Positions 6,520-8,358 of a stretch of 8,358 bases of DNA are shown in pieces. The stretch is from Rhizobiaceae bacterium (GTDB lineage Bacteria; Pseudomonadota; Alphaproteobacteria; Rhizobiales; Rhizobiaceae): the NCBI GenBank assembly GCA_014380965.1, contig JACMIV010000343.1, forward strand, positions 1 through 8,358, in the 5' to 3' direction. The position numbers and the translations under genes were made by a program. Each line of letters begins with the position of its first letter. The first letter of the stretch is position 1. Under the pieces are notes generated by a model. That model was not told the DNA's origin. It did no database searches and worked only from the letters and a program-made list of their open reading frames with translations.

Positions 6520-6835
6520 CGTTCCTCCCGTCGGTCCCGGTCTCGGGACTCGTTTGTTAGAAGCCTGCGGAGCGGTGCTGACCGCTTGTCGCTTCACCGC
6601 ATTCGTCCCATCGCAACCGTCTGCCTGCAAGCCTCCAAAGGCCTCGGCCGACACGTTCGAGGGGGCCTTCGGTTCGATGCCGACCGGAATTCTCCGGCCG
6701 ACCCGAGAGGGGCCATAAAGCTGCCTCCCGCGTGCTGCGACCGCGCCGCCGCGGTCCCCGTCTCCGGTCCGGACCTTCCAGGCGGGGTCGTGCCGGGGCG
6801 GGGTCTCGTCTGCACGCAGCCCCGGTTCGCAGTCC
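6520..6835 (-). promoter_or_regulatory. 316-bp upstream region of the propeller/transporter operon with clustered inverted repeats
   Basis: No credible gene is seen here. Several perfect inverted repeats are present: GTCCCG-4-CGGGAC (6534-6549, beside the ribosome site), AGCGGT-4-ACCGCT (6571-6586), GACCGCG-4-CGCGGTC (6739-6756), the 10-bp palindrome GGTCCGGACC (6766-6775), and CCGGGGC with GCCCCGG (6793-6825), which lies just past the stop of the gene at 6836. The last could end that gene's transcript. The others are candidate regulator sites or leader structures. No clear -35/-10 pair stands out, so promoter placement in this interval is inference. Confidence 0.4.
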
Positions 6836-7159
6836 CTATTCGTCGCTGGTCATGACGGTGATCTTGTAGGCGCCGTTCAGCTTGAAGTCGTACTGGCCGA
6901 TCTCGCATTCCGCGTCGTCGATCTCGAACAGATCGTCGCTTTCCTTCTCGATCTCGCTCGCCTTGCAGCCGACCCTGGCGATGGCTTCGGAGATCTTCGC
7001 CGCCTCGTGCGCGGACGCCAATTCCATGTCGCCCTCGACATGCGAGGCGCCGAGCGCCGCGACAGGCGCGAGCATCACGGCGAGGGCGAGGAAGAAAGAT
7101 CCGATCAAGGCGGCATCCCTTCGAAGGCGGCGTCCTGCGCCGCATGGCCACGGCGCCAC
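6836..7159 (-). CDS. Small secreted acidic two-cysteine protein, PepSY-like
   Basis: A 107-aa protein with an arginine-rich n-region, a hydrophobic segment (about 17-36) and a likely cleavage site near LGAS. The mature part is about 68 residues, with 18 Asp/Glu. C65 (VGCKAS) and C85 (AECEIG) could form a disulfide. The pattern of a helix (about 50-63) followed by EIE, LFEI, CEIGQYDF and YKITV strands resembles a single PepSY-like domain, but I do not recognise a named family. No EF-hand loop of the lanmodulin kind is visible. The start is uncertain: the GTG at 7157-7159 keeps the basic n-region of a signal peptide but has no ribosome site, whereas a TTG at 7106-7108 has GAAGGGA 7 nt upstream but loses the arginines (90 aa). 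It stands alone between the response regulator (270 bp upstream) and the propeller gene. Confidence 0.62.
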   Translation of the reverse strand: MAPWPCGAGRRLRRDAALIGSFFLALAVMLAPVAALGASHVEGDMELASAHEAAKISEAIARVGCKASEIEKESDDLFEIDDAECEIGQYDFKLNGAYKITVMTSDE

Positions 7160-7429
7160 ACGGTCGAGTGCGGCGCACGAAGGATCTGTCCCCGGAAAGA
7201 GAACGCTCCGCGGCGAAGGCGATGTCCGCCTCGCCGCGGTCAGCGGCTTCGGTACGTTGGGAGCGACCGAGGCTTTCGGGATAAAGCCCGCTGGCTGCCC
7301 TCCGTGAGGTGCTCGCCTTGGGAGTGCGAGAAGGGCGGAAGACAGTCTGCAGGAGGAACGCTACAGGGCCTTTTCGGGGCAGGCCATGGGATAAGTTCCC
7401 GTCTTGTCGGGCAATTGCGGTTCCAGCCA
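7160..7429. other. 270-bp gap downstream of the response regulator
   Basis: I see no credible gene here. Besides the strong stem-loop at 7208-7239, there is a second perfect 6-bp inverted repeat (GGCTTT at 7271-7276, AAAGCC at 7283-7288, 6-nt loop). A weak GGCCT/AGGCC pair lies near 7367-7385. The promoter of the small secreted gene must lie in this gap if that gene is transcribed alone, but no convincing -35/-10 hexamers were found. Confidence 0.35.
7196..7239 (-). terminator. Strong stem-loop followed by a T/C-rich tract
   Basis: CCGCGGCGA (7208-7216) and TCGCCGCGG (7231-7239) pair perfectly. With one bulged A (7217), GGCG (7218-7221) and CGCC (7227-7230) extend this to 13 bp around a 5-nt loop. 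On the minus strand the stem is followed by AGCG and then TTCTCTTT (7203-7196), giving an intrinsic-terminator-like shape about 190 bp past the response-regulator stop. It is also only 37 bp upstream of the GTG of the small secreted gene, so it could instead be a leader attenuator for that gene. Confidence 0.45.
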
Positions 7430-8062
7430 TCAGAGGTCGCCGCGATCGAGGAGCCTTCCGCCGCGGGTCTCGATGGCGAAGCGGATGAGGTCGGAGGTTC
7501 GCTCGACGCCGAGCTTCTCCTTGATGCGGGTCGAGGTGTTGGCGATCGTCTTGTAGGCGACGCCGAGGCCGTCGGCGATGTCGGAGAGGCTCTTGCCATC
7601 GCCGAGCATGTGCAGGATTTCGAGCTCTCGCGTCGAGAGCTTGCGGGCCCCTGCCGGCGCGGCATTGCCGAGATCCGCCATGGTCTCGCGGTCGACATAG
7701 GTCTCGCCGCGGGCGGCCTTGCGGATGGCGAGGAGGAGCTCGTCCGAGGGCGCGCTTTTCGAGACGTAGCCGAGCCCGCCGGCGCGCTGCGCGGAAGTGG
7801 CATAGACGAGGTCGGAATACATCGAGAACACGACGACCTTCGCCGCCGGATCGTCGGCGCGCAGGCGCTTCAAGACGTCGAGCCCGCTGCCGCCCTTGAG
7901 GTTGATGTCGAGGACGACGACGTCGGGCCGCTCCTTGCGGAAGGCGGCCAGCGCTTCGAACGGCGTCTCCGCCTCGAAGGCGACGACGCCGGCGATCGCG
8001 CCGACGAGGCGCCGCACGCCCTCGCGCACCACGACGTGGTCGTCGACGATCAGGATCTTCAT
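7430..8062 (-). CDS. NarL/LuxR-family two-component response regulator (FlhR/RfdR-like)
   Basis: A 210-aa cytoplasmic regulator. The receiver domain (1-118) has the acidic pair Asp7-Asp8, phosphoacceptor Asp52 in VVVLDINLKGGSG, switch Ser80, Tyr99 and invariant Lys102. A short linker leads to a LuxR/GerE helix-turn-helix (about 140-200: LSTRELEILHML, then SLSDIADGLGVAYKTIANTSTRIKEKL). The start ATG at 8060-8062 overlaps the kinase stop as ATGA, so the pair is translationally coupled. The organisation matches FlhSR of Paracoccus denitrificans and RfdSR of Rhodobacter sphaeroides, which control methanol and formaldehyde oxidation genes and sit near xoxF. The target DNA site is not known from this sequence; inverted repeats in front of the propeller gene are candidates. 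Related NarL-type regulators (AgmR/PedR group) control PQQ alcohol dehydrogenases in pseudomonads. Confidence 0.88.
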   Translation of the reverse strand: MKILIVDDHVVVREGVRRLVGAIAGVVAFEAETPFEALAAFRKERPDVVVLDINLKGGSGLDVLKRLRADDPAAKVVVFSMYSDLVYATSAQRAGGLGYVSKSAPSDELLLAIRKAARGETYVDRETMADLGNAAPAGARKLSTRELEILHMLGDGKSLSDIADGLGVAYKTIANTSTRIKEKLGVERTSDLIRFAIETRGGRLLDRGDL

Positions 8063-8358
8063 GCGGCCTCCACCGAGGCGCGACCCTCCTGCGGGACGGC
8101 CGCGGTCCTCTCGGCCCGCGCGGCCGAACCATCTTCCGGATCGCGAAAGGGCAGCGATAGAGGCCCGGCCCTTCCGCCGCCAGCCTCGTTCGCGCCATGC
8201 CGCGGCACCTCGCCGCTGACGCAGATGCCGGTGGGAAGGCCGACTTCGGTGACGTCGAGGCGACCGCTTGCGGCTTCCACGCGCTCGCGCATCCCGATGA
8301 GACCGTAGCCGCCGCCCGGAGTGCCGCCTTCCGAAGGCCGCCCGGCGCGCCAGCCGCC
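8059..8358 (-). CDS. Sensor histidine kinase, C-terminal fragment (5' end outside window)
   Basis: Only the last 99 residues are visible; the gene continues beyond base 8358. Near the start of the visible part is GGGYGLIGMRERV, the G2-box end of a NarX/HPK7-type HATPase domain (G-x-GLxGMRERV), followed by SGRLDV and a final strand around TGICVSGEVP. A polar tail of about 45 residues rich in Gly, Ala, Arg and Glu follows, longer than the usual end of the domain. The stop codon overlaps the response-regulator start by four bases, so this is its cognate kinase, a likely FlhS/RfdS counterpart. The sensor domain, H-box and N-box are not in view, so nothing can be said about the signal. Confidence 0.85.
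   Translation of the reverse strand, partial: GGWRAGRPSEGGTPGGGYGLIGMRERVEAASGRLDVTEVGLPTGICVSGEVPRHGANEAGGGRAGPLSLPFRDPEDGSAARAERTAAVPQEGRASVEAA

Noticed and set aside
6520..6654. N-terminal extension of the beta-propeller
   Set aside because: It would put 45 residues ahead of a textbook signal peptide, and the ATG at 6519 has GGGAGG in the right place.
6836..7159. Lanmodulin-like EF-hand protein
   Set aside because: The protein is acidic and secreted, but no 12-residue EF loop pattern (D-x-D-x-D-G-x) is present.
6594..8198. Long minus-strand open frame (534 codons) spanning three genes and two gaps
   Set aside because: It is out of frame with the response regulator and small secreted gene, and its translation is arginine/proline-rich noise.
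1..8358. CRISPR arrays, tRNA/rRNA genes, insertion sequences, phage genes
   Set aside because: No repeated spacer pattern, tRNA-like cloverleaf, transposase motif or terminal repeats were seen on reading both strands.

Overview
The window is high-GC DNA (roughly two-thirds G+C by eye) with dense, mostly secreted coding content. It fits an alphaproteobacterial methylotroph, probably Hyphomicrobiales or a relative. The gene families present are the ones that accompany PQQ-dependent, lanthanide-type (XoxF) methanol dehydrogenases. The dehydrogenase itself is not in the window; its usual place would be just upstream of base 1.

Left, plus strand (1-2012): a tight three-gene run. It holds the 3' end of a four-cysteine c-type cytochrome (XoxG/CycB-like), a XoxJ-like periplasmic binding protein, and an exported rhodanese-like protein with a Cys-Leu-Ser-Glu-Cys-Trp motif. 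The genes are separated by 3 bp and 1 bp. A perfect 9-bp stem-loop (2014-2040) sits between this run and the convergent genes.

Middle, minus strand (6519 down to 2058): an exported seven-bladed YVTN-type beta-propeller, an exported cupredoxin-like protein lacking most copper ligands, an ABC ATPase and an ABC-2-type permease (ATGA overlap), then an exported Ala/Pro-rich coiled-coil protein of unknown function. The set and order resemble the lut cluster of Methylorubrum extorquens and the PedA1A2BC transporter region of Pseudomonas putida. Both have been tied to lanthanide-dependent growth, so a lanthanide or PQQ-system transporter is the best inference.

Right, minus strand (8358 down to 6836): the C-terminal end of a NarX-type histidine kinase, a NarL/LuxR-type response regulator overlapping it by ATGA (resembling FlhSR of Paracoccus and RfdSR of Rhodobacter), and a small secreted acidic two-cysteine protein. 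The 7160-7429 gap holds the strongest stem-loop in the window. The 6520-6835 gap, in front of the propeller operon, has several short perfect inverted repeats.

Working model (inference): the two-component system senses methanol or formaldehyde status and controls the dehydrogenase genes. XoxG accepts electrons from the PQQ enzyme. XoxJ, the rhodanese-like protein, the propeller and the cupredoxin-like protein act in the periplasm on enzyme maturation or metal delivery. The ABC pair moves an unidentified substrate across the inner membrane.
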